NCBI GenBank assembly: GCA_038531315.1
Contig: JBCBBT010000045.1
Span: 1-27,858, forward strand
Source: JAJFFW01 sp038531315
GTDB taxonomy: Bacteria; Pseudomonadota; Alphaproteobacteria; Caulobacterales; Parvularculaceae
Length of the DNA: 27,858 nt
Direction: 5' to 3'
In this document: positions 5,952 through 14,651 of the stretch, in pieces
Numbering within the stretch: the stretch's first letter is position 1
Layout: the number at the start of each line of letters is the position of its first letter
Program-made: the position numbers and the translations under genes
The notes under the pieces: generated by a model
What the model was told of the DNA's origin: nothing
Seen by the model: the letters and a program-made list of their open reading frames with translations, nothing else
Database searches by the model: none

Positions 5952-8777
5952 ATGAAGCTTTTTTCTAAACATCGTTCACTTTTTCTGGCTGGTAGCGTTC
6001 TGGCGCTCGTAGCGGGCTGCACAGACGCAGACGTCGAAACACCCGGCGACGGGACACCGATTGTCGTCAATCCGATCCCGCCATCAGGCGGCGGGGCTAG
6101 CGGTTTCGCGGGGCGCTCTACAGCGCCGACATCTGCGGCGGACTGTCCGAACGGAACGATGTTTCTGTCTAACGTCGCACTTCCGAGCGGGGCCACAACG
6201 AATTTCTGTTCGCTCACGCCTCTGGGTGGCGGTAACATTGTCGGCACAGTAAACGTTCCGTTTTCCGCTGATCCGATCCTGCTGTCGGGAACGGTTTTCG
6301 TCGGGGATGCCGGCGGCGCTTCAGGCGACCTTACCATCGCCGCTGGTCAGCAATTTATTTCGCAGAGCATGACAGGTCAGGTTGACCTGCTTGTTGTCTC
6401 ACGCGGTTCGACCATGAACGCTGTCGGTACGCCGACACAGCCAATCATCTTCACATCAGCTCAGGACTTTGAAGATGACGGCATGCCAAACGGTACGTCC
6501 GGTACGGGCGATTGGGGCGGTCTGGCCATCAACGGCAGCGCGCCGCTCAACGAATGCACGATCGATCCTGCGGCGACGCCAGGCTCGGACGCCTGCCGCC
6601 AAAACGGCGAAGGCGGCTCCGGTGAATTCGGCGGCGCAGACGCAGCCGACAGCTCAGGCGACTTCCAATATATCCGTGTCCAGCACGCCGGTTTCCCGTT
6701 CACCCCAACCAATGAGTTGAACGGTGTCGCGCTGCAGGGCGTCGGCAACGGCACCAATTTCGAATTCGTTCAAGTCCACCTCGGTGCTGACGATGGTTTT
6801 GAGTGGTTTGGCGGCACCGTGAATGTCAACAATCTGGTGGTCACGGGCGCTAACGATGACTCGCTTGACTGGACCGACGGCTGGACCGGGGCGCTTCAAT
6901 TTGCGTTGGTTGTACAGCAGCCTGGCAACGACAACGGTATCGAAGGCGACAACAATGGCGACACGTCAAACGACGCCATGCCGCGGTCGATGCCGCGCCT
7001 TTCCAACGTCACACTGATTGGCGATGGTCCCGGGTCGGGCGAAGGCATTCAGCTGCGTGAAGGCACCGCGGGCACACTTGTCAATGCGGTGATCACTAAT
7101 TTCGATCAGGGCCTTGAGTTTAATCCGGGCGGCACAGGGCCGAACCCGACTGTCGATTCCATCGCGCTCGCTGGTAATGACGACCAGTTCGCCGGAAGCG
7201 GTCAGGTCCTGTTTGACGCCGGCGCCAACAACCAGCAATTCCCGTCGAATTCGCTCGACGGCGTGCTTCCGGGCGTCAATGAAAATTCTGTCACTGCAAC
7301 AGATCCGACCACGGTCGATCCATTCTTTGTTGCAGCGAACTTTGTCGGTGCGTTCTCGCCGACCGATACTGCGGAGAACAACTTTACGACTGGCTGGACC
7401 GTTCCTGGCTCTATCCCGGGCGCAGCGGCTGCGGCATGCCCCAACGGCACAACGGAAGCCAATGAAACGCCGACAACGGCCGGTTTCCCCGGGCGTACAG
7501 AAGCGCGTATCTGCATCATCAACACGCCAATTGCTGGCGACGTTGCTCTGACGCCGGGCAATCTTTATCGCATCGACGGGCCGACATTCGTTGGCGTTGA
7601 CGGCGGCGCAGACCCAGCATCGCCGCTTTCGACACCGGCGTCACTGACGGTTTCGCCGGGCGTTACAATCTTTGGCAATTGCGGCGGCGACGGCGCAAGC
7701 TGCGGCAGCGGCATTGTTGACCTGCTGACCGTCTCACGCGGATCGCAGATATTCGTCAACGGGTCTGTCGTAGCGCCGGTTGTCCTGACCAGCCGCGCCG
7801 ACCTTGAGGCTGGCGGCGGCATCCGCAGCGGTGCAACCGGCGAGATTGGCGGTCTTGCAATCAATGGCCGAGCGCCACTGAACGAGTGTACAGTCAACCC
7901 GGCGGCGATGACCGGATCGATTATGTGCGAGCAGAACGGCGAAGGCGGCTCCGGCGTCTTCGGCGGCGCGACGCCTGACGACAATTCCGGTCGTATCAAC
8001 TTCCTGCAGGTTCGTTACGCCGGCTTCCCGTTCACACCGACCAATGAGCTGAACTCCATCGCACTCCAGGGCGTTGGTGACGGCACCGAAATTGACTTCG
8101 TTCAGGTTGTGAACGGCGCCGACGACGGCATTGAGTGGTTCGGCGGCACGGTTGACGTCAGCCACGCTGTTATCCTCGGCGCGGGCGATGACTCGATCGA
8201 CTGGACCGACGGTTGGACCGGTTCGCTTCAGTTTGCGATTGTTGCGCAAAATGCCGGTGACGATAACGGCATTGAAGGCGACAACAATGGCGACACGTCA
8301 CCCGACGCGATGCCGCGTTCGGCTCCGACTATTGCAAACGTCACGCTGATCGGCGACGCGGATGCGACGGCTGCTGTCGGCGCATCAGGTGAGGGCGCGC
8401 AGTTGCGTGAAGGTACCGCCGGCGCGTTGCTTAACGCGGCGATCGCCAATTTCGATCAGGGTCTTGAGTTCAACCCCGCGGGCACAGGGCCAAACCCGGC
8501 AGTAGACGGCGTTGCACTTCTTGATAATGACGACGCTTTTGCCGGTTCGGGGGCAACGCTTGATGCGGGTGCGAACATTGTGACGGCTGACCCAGGTATC
8601 TCCTACACCGGTGCGGTCAGCGCCTTGGTCACGACTATCAACGACGCCGCCGACACCGCAGGTGCGGTTGCGGTTGATCCGTCCGCGACCGATCCGGCGC
8701 TTGAAGCCGCGACTTATGTCGGTGCGACAGAAAACGCCGCTGACACGTGGTTCGCCGGTTGGACCATCGGCCTCTAG
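5952..8777 (+). CDS. Large surface or periplasmic lipoprotein with two tandem ~430-residue repeats
   Basis: The 941-residue product starts with a lipoprotein signal peptide (Lys2, Lys6 and Arg8, hydrophobic core, lipobox VAGC with Cys23). The residue after Cys is Thr, so there is no Asp+2 inner-membrane retention signal. A Pro/Gly-rich linker (about 28-55) leads to two homologous halves, about 65-482 and 496-937. Both contain CPNGT, LAING.APLNEC, QNGEGGSG.FGG, AGFPFTPTNELN, EWFGGTV, DWTDGWTG and EGDNNGDTS motifs. The composition (Gly, Asn, Asp, short beta strands) suggests a right-handed beta-helix or similar repeat fold. I recall the same motif set in secreted Bacteroidota proteins, sometimes misannotated as multidrug transporters; function is unknown. 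The ATG at 5952 is chosen because it alone gives the signal peptide and has GGGGG at 5941-5945. The next gene is a TonB-dependent receptor, followed by T2SS genes, so it may be a T2SS substrate or receptor partner. Confidence 0.85.
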   Translation: MKLFSKHRSLFLAGSVLALVAGCTDADVETPGDGTPIVVNPIPPSGGGASGFAGRSTAPTSAADCPNGTMFLSNVALPSGATTNFCSLTPLGGGNIVGTVNVPFSADPILLSGTVFVGDAGGASGDLTIAAGQQFISQSMTGQVDLLVVSRGSTMNAVGTPTQPIIFTSAQDFEDDGMPNGTSGTGDWGGLAINGSAPLNECTIDPAATPGSDACRQNGEGGSGEFGGADAADSSGDFQYIRVQHAGFPFTPTNELNGVALQGVGNGTNFEFVQVHLGADDGFEWFGGTVNVNNLVVTGANDDSLDWTDGWTGALQFALVVQQPGNDNGIEGDNNGDTSNDAMPRSMPRLSNVTLIGDGPGSGEGIQLREGTAGTLVNAVITNFDQGLEFNPGGTGPNPTVDSIALAGNDDQFAGSGQVLFDAGANNQQFPSNSLDGVLPGVNENSVTATDPTTVDPFFVAANFVGAFSPTDTAENNFTTGWTVPGSIPGAAAAACPNGTTEANETPTTAGFPGRTEARICIINTPIAGDVALTPGNLYRIDGPTFVGVDGGADPASPLSTPASLTVSPGVTIFGNCGGDGASCGSGIVDLLTVSRGSQIFVNGSVVAPVVLTSRADLEAGGGIRSGATGEIGGLAINGRAPLNECTVNPAAMTGSIMCEQNGEGGSGVFGGATPDDNSGRINFLQVRYAGFPFTPTNELNSIALQGVGDGTEIDFVQVVNGADDGIEWFGGTVDVSHAVILGAGDDSIDWTDGWTGSLQFAIVAQNAGDDNGIEGDNNGDTSPDAMPRSAPTIANVTLIGDADATAAVGASGEGAQLREGTAGALLNAAIANFDQGLEFNPAGTGPNPAVDGVALLDNDDAFAGSGATLDAGANIVTADPGISYTGAVSALVTTINDAADTAGAVAVDPSATDPALEAATYVGATENAADTWFAGWTIGL
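6144..7397 (+). repeat. Lipoprotein repeat unit 1 (residues 65-482)
   Basis: This is the first of two homologous coding units. The best-conserved core (residues about 189-400) aligns with the second unit at an offset of about 444 residues, with paired cysteines at 202 and 215 matched by 646 and 659. Confidence 0.8.
7437..8762 (+). repeat. Lipoprotein repeat unit 2 (residues 496-937)
   Basis: This second unit starts with the same CPNGT motif and ends with FAGW (first unit: FTTGW). It carries extra cysteines at 577 and 584. Shared stretches are near identical at DNA level in places, for example around 6601-6620 and 7934-7953, which suggests a fairly recent or conversion-maintained duplication. 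Confidence 0.8.
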
Positions 8778-8788
8778 CACTTAAGACA

Positions 8789-8828
8789 CCGGCGGCTTCG
8801 GTGAAGCCGCCGGCATTCCCATTTTTTT
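8789..8828 (+). terminator. Intrinsic terminator or attenuator between lipoprotein and receptor genes
   Basis: An 11-bp stem, CCGGCGGCTTC (8789-8799) with GAAGCCGCCGG (8803-8813), has a tight loop and is followed after eight bases by seven T residues (8822-8828). It begins 11 bases after the lipoprotein stop codon. Because the receptor gene starts only 38 bases further on, it may end most transcripts while letting some continue. Confidence 0.8.
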
Positions 8829-8866
8829 GAATGCTCCGGGCCAAGTTGTCCGTTTAAGGTGAGATC

Positions 8867-11545
8867 ATGACTGTTTTTAAAAAAGTCGCATTAGGCGCGC
8901 TTATGGGGACGACCGCTTTGGTCGCATCGCAAGCCGCGCATGCGCAAGCCGCCGACGAAATTGTCGTTCGCGGGTCGCGGATTCCAGACGAAAAGCGCGC
9001 AACATCGGAAATTTCTGCTGTCTTGGACGAAGAGGCCTTTGTCAGAACGGGCGATAGCGACATCGCCTCTGCGTTGAGCCGCGTGACGGGGCTTTCTCTC
9101 AGTGAAGGCAAATTCGTGATCGTTCGCGGTCTGAACGAGCGGTATTCTTCGGTGACTATTGATGGATCGCCCTTGCCGAGCCCGGAGCCGCTCCGCCGGG
9201 TGCCGCCGCTCGACATCATCCCGACGTCTATTCTATCCGGTTCGTTGGTCCAGAAAACGTTCTCGCCGCAATTTTCCGGTGAGTTCGGCGGCGGTCTGGT
9301 TGAGTTGCGCACGAAGTCAGTTCCCGACGAGAACTACTTCCAGATCGGTTTGTCCGTTGGCCTCGATACGGCTACAACGGGACAGGATGGCCTCACGTAC
9401 GATGGTGGCAGCACTGACTTTCTTGGTTTCGACGATGGCGCGCGCGACATTCCGCAACCGCTGGCGGACGCGTTTTTTGGTCGCAATGGGCTGAATTTCG
9501 ATCCCGCGCAGCAAAACGTCATCGACGCGAGCCTCGACAGCACGCAGACAACAGTGATTTTTGAAGATACGATCCCACCGGCCTACGGTGTCAGCTTAGC
9601 GTTGGGCGGTTATCGGGATCTGTCCGACGATATCACGGTCGGCGCGAATATTGCCCTTGGCTTTGACAACGACTTCCAGACCCGCGAGGGCCGCCGGGAG
9701 CAGGGCTTTACAACAACGGCTGCGAATTCGTCGACGCGGGCTTTTGAAGACGCGGGCCTTTCTATTCCGAACACGGCCTTCTCGGGCGATTTCATCAGTA
9801 CGTCGCAAACGGTCGGCCTCAATGGGGCTGCAACATTCGGCGTTGAAATTGGCGACAATCACGAAATCAAGTCGACCAATCTGATCTTGCGGTCGACACT
9901 GAAAGACGCGCGGATCACGCGCGGCATCGACGGCGACGATGAGTCCCTTGAGGTGTTCCAGGAAAATTTCGAATTTTTCGAACGCCAGGTCTGGCAGACG
10001 CAACTACGCGGGGAACATGTTTTCCCGGAATTGGCTGATCTCGGCGTCACCTGGCGCGGCGCCTATGGTCGTGCGTTCCGCGATGCGCCTTATCAACGCC
10101 AGTTCCGCCGTATTCGCGACTCCATTAACGGCGAATTTTTCTTCCCGTTTGGCGTCAACGAAGACTTTGACAATGATGCCGCGACAATCACCTTTTCCGA
10201 AGTTGAGGATGAGAATATCGACGCCGGCATTGATTTCGTCCTGCCACTGACGATTGCGCAGCAGGCCGCCGATGTGAAGTTCGGTTACGCTTACACGGAC
10301 AAAGAGCGCACATCGAGTGTTCGCGAGTTCTTCTACGAAGTAGGCTCGCTCGGGTCGGTGCCGGCGCAAGCCCTTTTTGCCCGGCCGGACGTTTTGGTCT
10401 CGCCCGGTGTCGCCGGGTCCGATGCGCTGGACTTGACCTTCACCACAAACCCGATTGCGCTTGATAACGCAGACTCATCACTGCGTGTTCATGCGGGATA
10501 CGGTCAGGTCGATTTTGAGCTGGGCCCGTATTTGCGCCTCGCCGCTGGCGTTCGGTACGAATCCGGTGAGCAGGTGACGGAAGCTTTTGCGACGGGTACG
10601 CCGGTTTCATCCTTTACCCGGACCGTCATTGATGAAGATTATATCTTGCCGGCCGCTACGGTTACGTGGAACCCGATTGGTGATCTTCAGGTCCGCGCGG
10701 GCTTCTCACAAACCATTACGCGTCCGCAGTTCCGTGAATTGACGCCGGCGACGTTCCTTGACGACGACACGGATCAATTGATCATCGGTAATCCATTCTT
10801 GTTGAACACCGAAATCAACAATTTCGATATCCGTACGGAATATTATCTTGCCCGCGGCCAGTTCATCACGCTCGGCGCATTCTACAAGGACATAACCAAC
10901 CCAATTGAGGTGACGTCGACGCAAATTGGCGGCGCCGAAGCGCAGACATATGTTAACGCACCGTCTGCCGAGCTTTACGGTCTTGAGTTCGAATATGAGC
11001 AGAACTTCGTTCTGGGCGACTGGTTCGAGGGCGGCTTCTGGCAGTCGCGCGATCTCATCTTCAAAGCCAACTATACGTGGAGTCAGTCAGACGTCAGCTC
11101 GGACGGCGACGTCATCACGGCGAACCCGTCGCTCGCCGGCCCAATTACGCCGACCGTGACGCCCGGCGCCGGCTTCATCGTCGACGGCCGCAGCCTGCAG
11201 GGCCAGTCGGACCATCTGTTCAATCTTCAGCTTGGCCTCGAAAACGCCGACACCAACTCAAAAGCGACGCTTCTGGTGAATTGGGCTTCGTCGCGGATCC
11301 GCCAGACGGCCAACATCATCACCGGTGCGCCGGACGTGGTTGAGCGTCCGCCGGTTCTGGTTGATTTCGTCTGGAGCCGCGATCTTGAGACCTTTGGCGG
11401 CGACTGGGAGATCAGGATGGCCGTCCGCAATATCCTCGGCGAAGACTACGAGGCGACGCAGACCTTCGCCGACGGCACATCGGCCGATTTCGACGTTTAC
11501 TCTCTTGGCCGTGAAATTTCCGTAGGTCTGACAAAAAGGTTCTGA
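8867..11545 (+). CDS. TonB-dependent outer-membrane receptor
   Basis: The 892-residue product has a Sec signal peptide (Lys5, Lys6, hydrophobic core, cleavage after about Ala26 in AHA or Ala28 in AQA). A TonB-box-like EIVVRG follows at 31-36. The plug domain (about 45-155) contains GKFVIVRGLNERYSSVTIDG at 81-100, then SPEPLRR, and FSPQFSGEFGGGLVELRTK at 132-150. The rest is a beta barrel ending in the outer-membrane signature aromatic residue (KRF). The plug wording is shared, as I recall, with receptors of Bacteroidota and Proteobacteria that lie next to the repeat-lipoprotein family upstream. The substrate is unknown. The ATG has AAGGTGAG at 8856-8863. It lies between the lipoprotein and gspC in the same orientation, and its transcription may depend on read-through of the terminator just upstream or on its own promoter. 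Confidence 0.95.
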   Translation: MTVFKKVALGALMGTTALVASQAAHAQAADEIVVRGSRIPDEKRATSEISAVLDEEAFVRTGDSDIASALSRVTGLSLSEGKFVIVRGLNERYSSVTIDGSPLPSPEPLRRVPPLDIIPTSILSGSLVQKTFSPQFSGEFGGGLVELRTKSVPDENYFQIGLSVGLDTATTGQDGLTYDGGSTDFLGFDDGARDIPQPLADAFFGRNGLNFDPAQQNVIDASLDSTQTTVIFEDTIPPAYGVSLALGGYRDLSDDITVGANIALGFDNDFQTREGRREQGFTTTAANSSTRAFEDAGLSIPNTAFSGDFISTSQTVGLNGAATFGVEIGDNHEIKSTNLILRSTLKDARITRGIDGDDESLEVFQENFEFFERQVWQTQLRGEHVFPELADLGVTWRGAYGRAFRDAPYQRQFRRIRDSINGEFFFPFGVNEDFDNDAATITFSEVEDENIDAGIDFVLPLTIAQQAADVKFGYAYTDKERTSSVREFFYEVGSLGSVPAQALFARPDVLVSPGVAGSDALDLTFTTNPIALDNADSSLRVHAGYGQVDFELGPYLRLAAGVRYESGEQVTEAFATGTPVSSFTRTVIDEDYILPAATVTWNPIGDLQVRAGFSQTITRPQFRELTPATFLDDDTDQLIIGNPFLLNTEINNFDIRTEYYLARGQFITLGAFYKDITNPIEVTSTQIGGAEAQTYVNAPSAELYGLEFEYEQNFVLGDWFEGGFWQSRDLIFKANYTWSQSDVSSDGDVITANPSLAGPITPTVTPGAGFIVDGRSLQGQSDHLFNLQLGLENADTNSKATLLVNWASSRIRQTANIITGAPDVVERPPVLVDFVWSRDLETFGGDWEIRMAVRNILGEDYEATQTFADGTSADFDVYSLGREISVGLTKRF

Positions 11546-11590
11546 CCAATCCCACTAAGGCCTTGTTTTTTGGGCCCTGAATACGAAATA

Positions 11591-11622
11591 ACGCAGTCGT
11601 CCATTTCGCTGGGCGGCTGCGT
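11591..11622 (+). terminator. Stem-loop between the receptor gene and gspC (weak terminator candidate)
   Basis: ACGCAGTCGTCC (11591-11602) pairs with GGGCGGCTGCGT (11611-11622), giving 12 pairs including two G-U, with an 8-base loop. No T-run follows, so efficient intrinsic termination is doubtful. It may be a leader structure or a processing site in a lipoprotein-receptor-gsp transcript. Confidence 0.4.
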
Positions 11623-11699
11623 CACTGTTTGGTAGGGTAAAGCGGCTAAAAGGATGTAATTACGCGGTTTCGGCGTTTCGTGAGTAAGGACGACAGGAT

Positions 11700-12638
11700 T
11701 TGGCGGCGATTGAGGAGAGCGCAGCCCCATTGCCAAGGGGGAATTTGCTACGCATTAACAATGCGTTAGCGGGCGTTTTTGCTATTTTTCGCAAGCCCGG
11801 CAGGGCTGGCGGCGCGCCCGGTCGCGACAACAGCCGTTTCAGCCTTCTCGCGTCCATCCTTCTGATTGCGCTTCTGATTTTGCTCTTTGCCCAGTCGGCC
11901 CGCCTGTTCTGGCTGGTTTTTGCGCCGCTCTCGACGCCGGACGCCCCGCCGCCGGTCCTGCCGGTTGTTGCAGGCGCTGACCTGACCGAGGCGAAAAGCC
12001 CTTTCGCCAAGCGCGACGCGGAGCCGGTGGCGATCGATGAGCCGGTTTTCGCGGAGGTTCAGGAGACCAGTCTCAATATGGTTCTGCACGGCGTCACCTC
12101 GATCGGCGAGCGCGGCGTTGCGATCATCAGCAAGGATGGCGGCGAGCAGAAGGTTTACGAGATTGGCGGCGAAATCGCCGATCAGGTTGTGCTTGATGCA
12201 GTCATGGAGAACCAGGTCACGATCAAGCGCGCCGGCGTTCTGGAATCGCTGAAACTCGACAAGGCGTTTGAGGGCGACGGCGCTGACGGCGGCTCTTCAT
12301 CGGGCGGGCGCACGCGCGCCGCCGCCACAGCGGGCGAATCGCTCCTCGATGTCGTGCGGTTTTTCCCAACCGAAGACTCGCGCGGCCGGTTTGCGCTTGA
12401 GTTGCGGCCAAACCGGAGCAATTTCGAAGCCTTTAATGCGCTCGGCCTGCAGGAAGGCGATATCTTGCTGCGGGTCGGCGGCGCACGCGTCGTGGGCGAC
12501 CCGTCGCAAGCCAATAAAATAATAGATGATTTGATGGGTAAGAAAGTCGCCAATATCGTGGTTGAACGCAGTGGCGCTTCCATTCCTCTCGAGTTGAAAT
12601 TAGCGGGTGGGACGCGTTTTTCCGATGACTTCAATTAA
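11700..12638 (+). CDS. gspC: Type II secretion system protein GspC
   Basis: The 312-residue inner-membrane protein connects the platform with the secretin. One transmembrane helix lies at about 47-76. The periplasmic homology-region (HR) domain lies at about 122-187 (LHGVTSIGERGVAII...YEIGGEI) and contacts the secretin N0 domain. A Gly/Ser linker at 191-212 leads to a C-terminal PDZ domain at about 214-302 with the loop LGLQEGDILLRVGG. The cytoplasmic N-terminus of about 46 residues is longer than usual. The start is uncertain: an in-frame stop at 11685 limits the frame, and only TTG codons at 11700 and 11745 fit; 11745 has AAGGGGG a few bases upstream and would give 297 residues. The end overlaps gspD by 14 bases, indicating coupling. 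It is the first gene of the gspC-N run, 154 bases after the receptor gene. Confidence 0.9.
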   Translation: MAAIEESAAPLPRGNLLRINNALAGVFAIFRKPGRAGGAPGRDNSRFSLLASILLIALLILLFAQSARLFWLVFAPLSTPDAPPPVLPVVAGADLTEAKSPFAKRDAEPVAIDEPVFAEVQETSLNMVLHGVTSIGERGVAIISKDGGEQKVYEIGGEIADQVVLDAVMENQVTIKRAGVLESLKLDKAFEGDGADGGSSSGGRTRAAATAGESLLDVVRFFPTEDSRGRFALELRPNRSNFEAFNALGLQEGDILLRVGGARVVGDPSQANKIIDDLMGKKVANIVVERSGASIPLELKLAGGTRFSDDFN

Positions 12639-14628
12639 GATCTTGGTGTGCGCCTCAATCGGCGCGCTCGCAGCAGTTCTGAGCGACGCGGCGCTGGCGC
12701 AGGAAGACTGTTCCGGCTCGATTAACTACGAGGACGCCGATATCCGCACCGTGGTCGATGAGATCGCCATGCGTACGGGACGCAAGTTTGTTCTCGATCC
12801 GCGCGTGCAGGGCAGGGTGACGGTCAAATCCGGTCCCAATGCCGGCCTTTGCCCGGATGAAGCCTGGGAGCTTTTTCAGGCCATGCTGCGCGTGAACAAT
12901 TTTATCGCGACGCCGATCAACGGCGGCAGCTACAAGATTGTGCCCGCACAGGAAGGCTCGCGCGCTGCGGGACCGGTGGGCGAAGGCCGGGCCGGCGATC
13001 TCATTACGCAAATCATCCGTCTCAAGCATATTGACGCGCGGGAGGCGTCCGCGACGCTGACGCAGCTTGTCAATGAACGCGGCGTCGTGGCGCCCGTGCG
13101 CAGCGGCAACGCGATCATCATCGTCGATACCGCGGACAATATTGAGCGGGTTCGTCAGGTGTTGGCGCGTCTGGATCGCGATTCAACGATCTACAAGACG
13201 ATTGCGCTCAACAATGCATCGGCGAGCGACGTCGCCAGCGTTCTCAGCGGGCTTGCACGTGAGATCAGCGAGGAAAGCGGCGGACAGGGCTCGCGGATCA
13301 GCGTCGTTCCGGTCGAGGCCAGCAATTCGATTCTGATCCGCGCGGAGCCTTCGATCATTGCGCGGCTTTCCAGCGTTGTTAATGAGCTCGATCAGATCGG
13401 CGAGGACCAGTCCGACCTGTCGGTCATCTACCTGAAACACGGCGACGCGGAATCTATCGCCGCACTGTTGCGCGAGATCATTTCGTCTCAGCCGCAGGCG
13501 GGCGGCGCGCCCGGCGCTGCTGGCGGCGGATCGGCGCCGCCGCCGCCCGGACGCCAGCGCGCGTTCGTCTCGTTTCATGCACCGACGAATTCCATCATCA
13601 TCAACGGCGATGCGGACATTCAGCGCACGCTGCGGGACGTTGTCGCCAAAGTCGACGTTCGCCGCGCGCAAGTGCAGATCGAAGCGATTGTCGTTGAGAT
13701 CACCGAGTCGACTGCGCGCGAGTTGGGGATTGAGTATTTTCTGAGCGGCGATCAGTCCGGCGACAGCAATATTCCGTTCACGACCGGTAATTTCTCGCGG
13801 TTCCAACCCGGCGTTCTCGCCGCCGCCGGCTCGTCGATCCTCAACGGCGACAGCGACAACGACAATGGCGAGTTCAACTTCGACTCATCGACGCTGGCGC
13901 AGGCCGCCATCGGATCGCTGTTGTCGTCGCCCGGTTTTGGCTTTGGCGGCGCCGGCACCATCGGCGATAATGTGTTCGGGGCGGTTGTAACCGCCATCAA
14001 GCAGGATACGGATTCAAATGTCCTTTCAACGCCGATCCTGACGACCGTTGATAACCAGACCGCAAGCCTCTCGGTCGGTCAGGAAATTCCGATCACAACC
14101 GGCGAACAGATCGGCGACGACTTCTCGAATGCGTTCCGGACGGTTTCGCGCGAAGAAGTCGGCGTCATTCTGGAAGTCACCCCGCAGATCAACGAAGGCG
14201 GCACCGTGACGCTTGAGCTGACGCAGGAAATCTCCAGCGTACAGGGCACGATCAACGCCGCCTCCACCGACCTGATCACGAACAAGAGCCGGTTTACGAC
14301 GACGGCGCTCGTTGACGACGGCGACGTTCTGATCATTGGCGGGCTGATCGATCAGACAGACGCGTTGTCGGAAGACAAAGTGCCGGTGCTCGGCGACGTT
14401 CCCGTGCTCGGTAATCTGTTCAGAAGCCAGAACCGGTCGCGGACAGGGCGCAACCTGATGGTGTTCATCCGTCCGACGATCCTGCGCGACCGCGATGCGG
14501 CCTCGACCGCGACACGGCGCAAGTTTGACTATATTCGCGGCCGCGAGGCTTTGCGCCGCGGACAGCCCGTCACTGACATGGAGCGCCTGATCAATGAAGT
14601 GACAGGCATTGAGGCGCCGCCAAAATAA
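12625..14628 (+). CDS. gspD: Type II secretion system secretin GspD
   Basis: The 667-residue outer-membrane channel subunit has a Sec signal peptide with cleavage after Ala25 (ALA-Q). The order of domains is N0 (about 30-105), N1 (about 125-185), N2 (about 190-258), N3 (about 262-345, with a Gly/Pro-rich loop at 291-309) and the secretin core (about 347-620). The core holds VLSTPILTTVDNQTA, the EVGVILEVTPQIN segment and VPVLGDVPVLGNLFR, the classic secretin signature. Length is normal. A C-terminal tail of about 45 residues could serve as an S-domain, but no pilotin gene (gspS) is recognised here. The ATG at 12625 is preferred; a GTG at 12607 would put six residues in front of a good signal peptide. 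It overlaps gspC by 14 bases. Confidence 0.96.
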   Translation: MTSIKILVCASIGALAAVLSDAALAQEDCSGSINYEDADIRTVVDEIAMRTGRKFVLDPRVQGRVTVKSGPNAGLCPDEAWELFQAMLRVNNFIATPINGGSYKIVPAQEGSRAAGPVGEGRAGDLITQIIRLKHIDAREASATLTQLVNERGVVAPVRSGNAIIIVDTADNIERVRQVLARLDRDSTIYKTIALNNASASDVASVLSGLAREISEESGGQGSRISVVPVEASNSILIRAEPSIIARLSSVVNELDQIGEDQSDLSVIYLKHGDAESIAALLREIISSQPQAGGAPGAAGGGSAPPPPGRQRAFVSFHAPTNSIIINGDADIQRTLRDVVAKVDVRRAQVQIEAIVVEITESTARELGIEYFLSGDQSGDSNIPFTTGNFSRFQPGVLAAAGSSILNGDSDNDNGEFNFDSSTLAQAAIGSLLSSPGFGFGGAGTIGDNVFGAVVTAIKQDTDSNVLSTPILTTVDNQTASLSVGQEIPITTGEQIGDDFSNAFRTVSREEVGVILEVTPQINEGGTVTLELTQEISSVQGTINAASTDLITNKSRFTTTALVDDGDVLIIGGLIDQTDALSEDKVPVLGDVPVLGNLFRSQNRSRTGRNLMVFIRPTILRDRDAASTATRRKFDYIRGREALRRGQPVTDMERLINEVTGIEAPPK

Positions 14629-14651
14629 CGTCTGCAACCGAACCGGAAGGA

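Noticed and set aside
7202..8249. Long minus-strand open frames across the lipoprotein repeats
   Set aside because: They are antisense shadows caused by GC-rich third positions; the plus-strand product has a signal peptide and ordered repeats.
13183..13806. A 207-codon minus-strand frame inside gspD
   Set aside because: The plus strand encodes an intact secretin here; the antisense product is Arg-rich with no family features.
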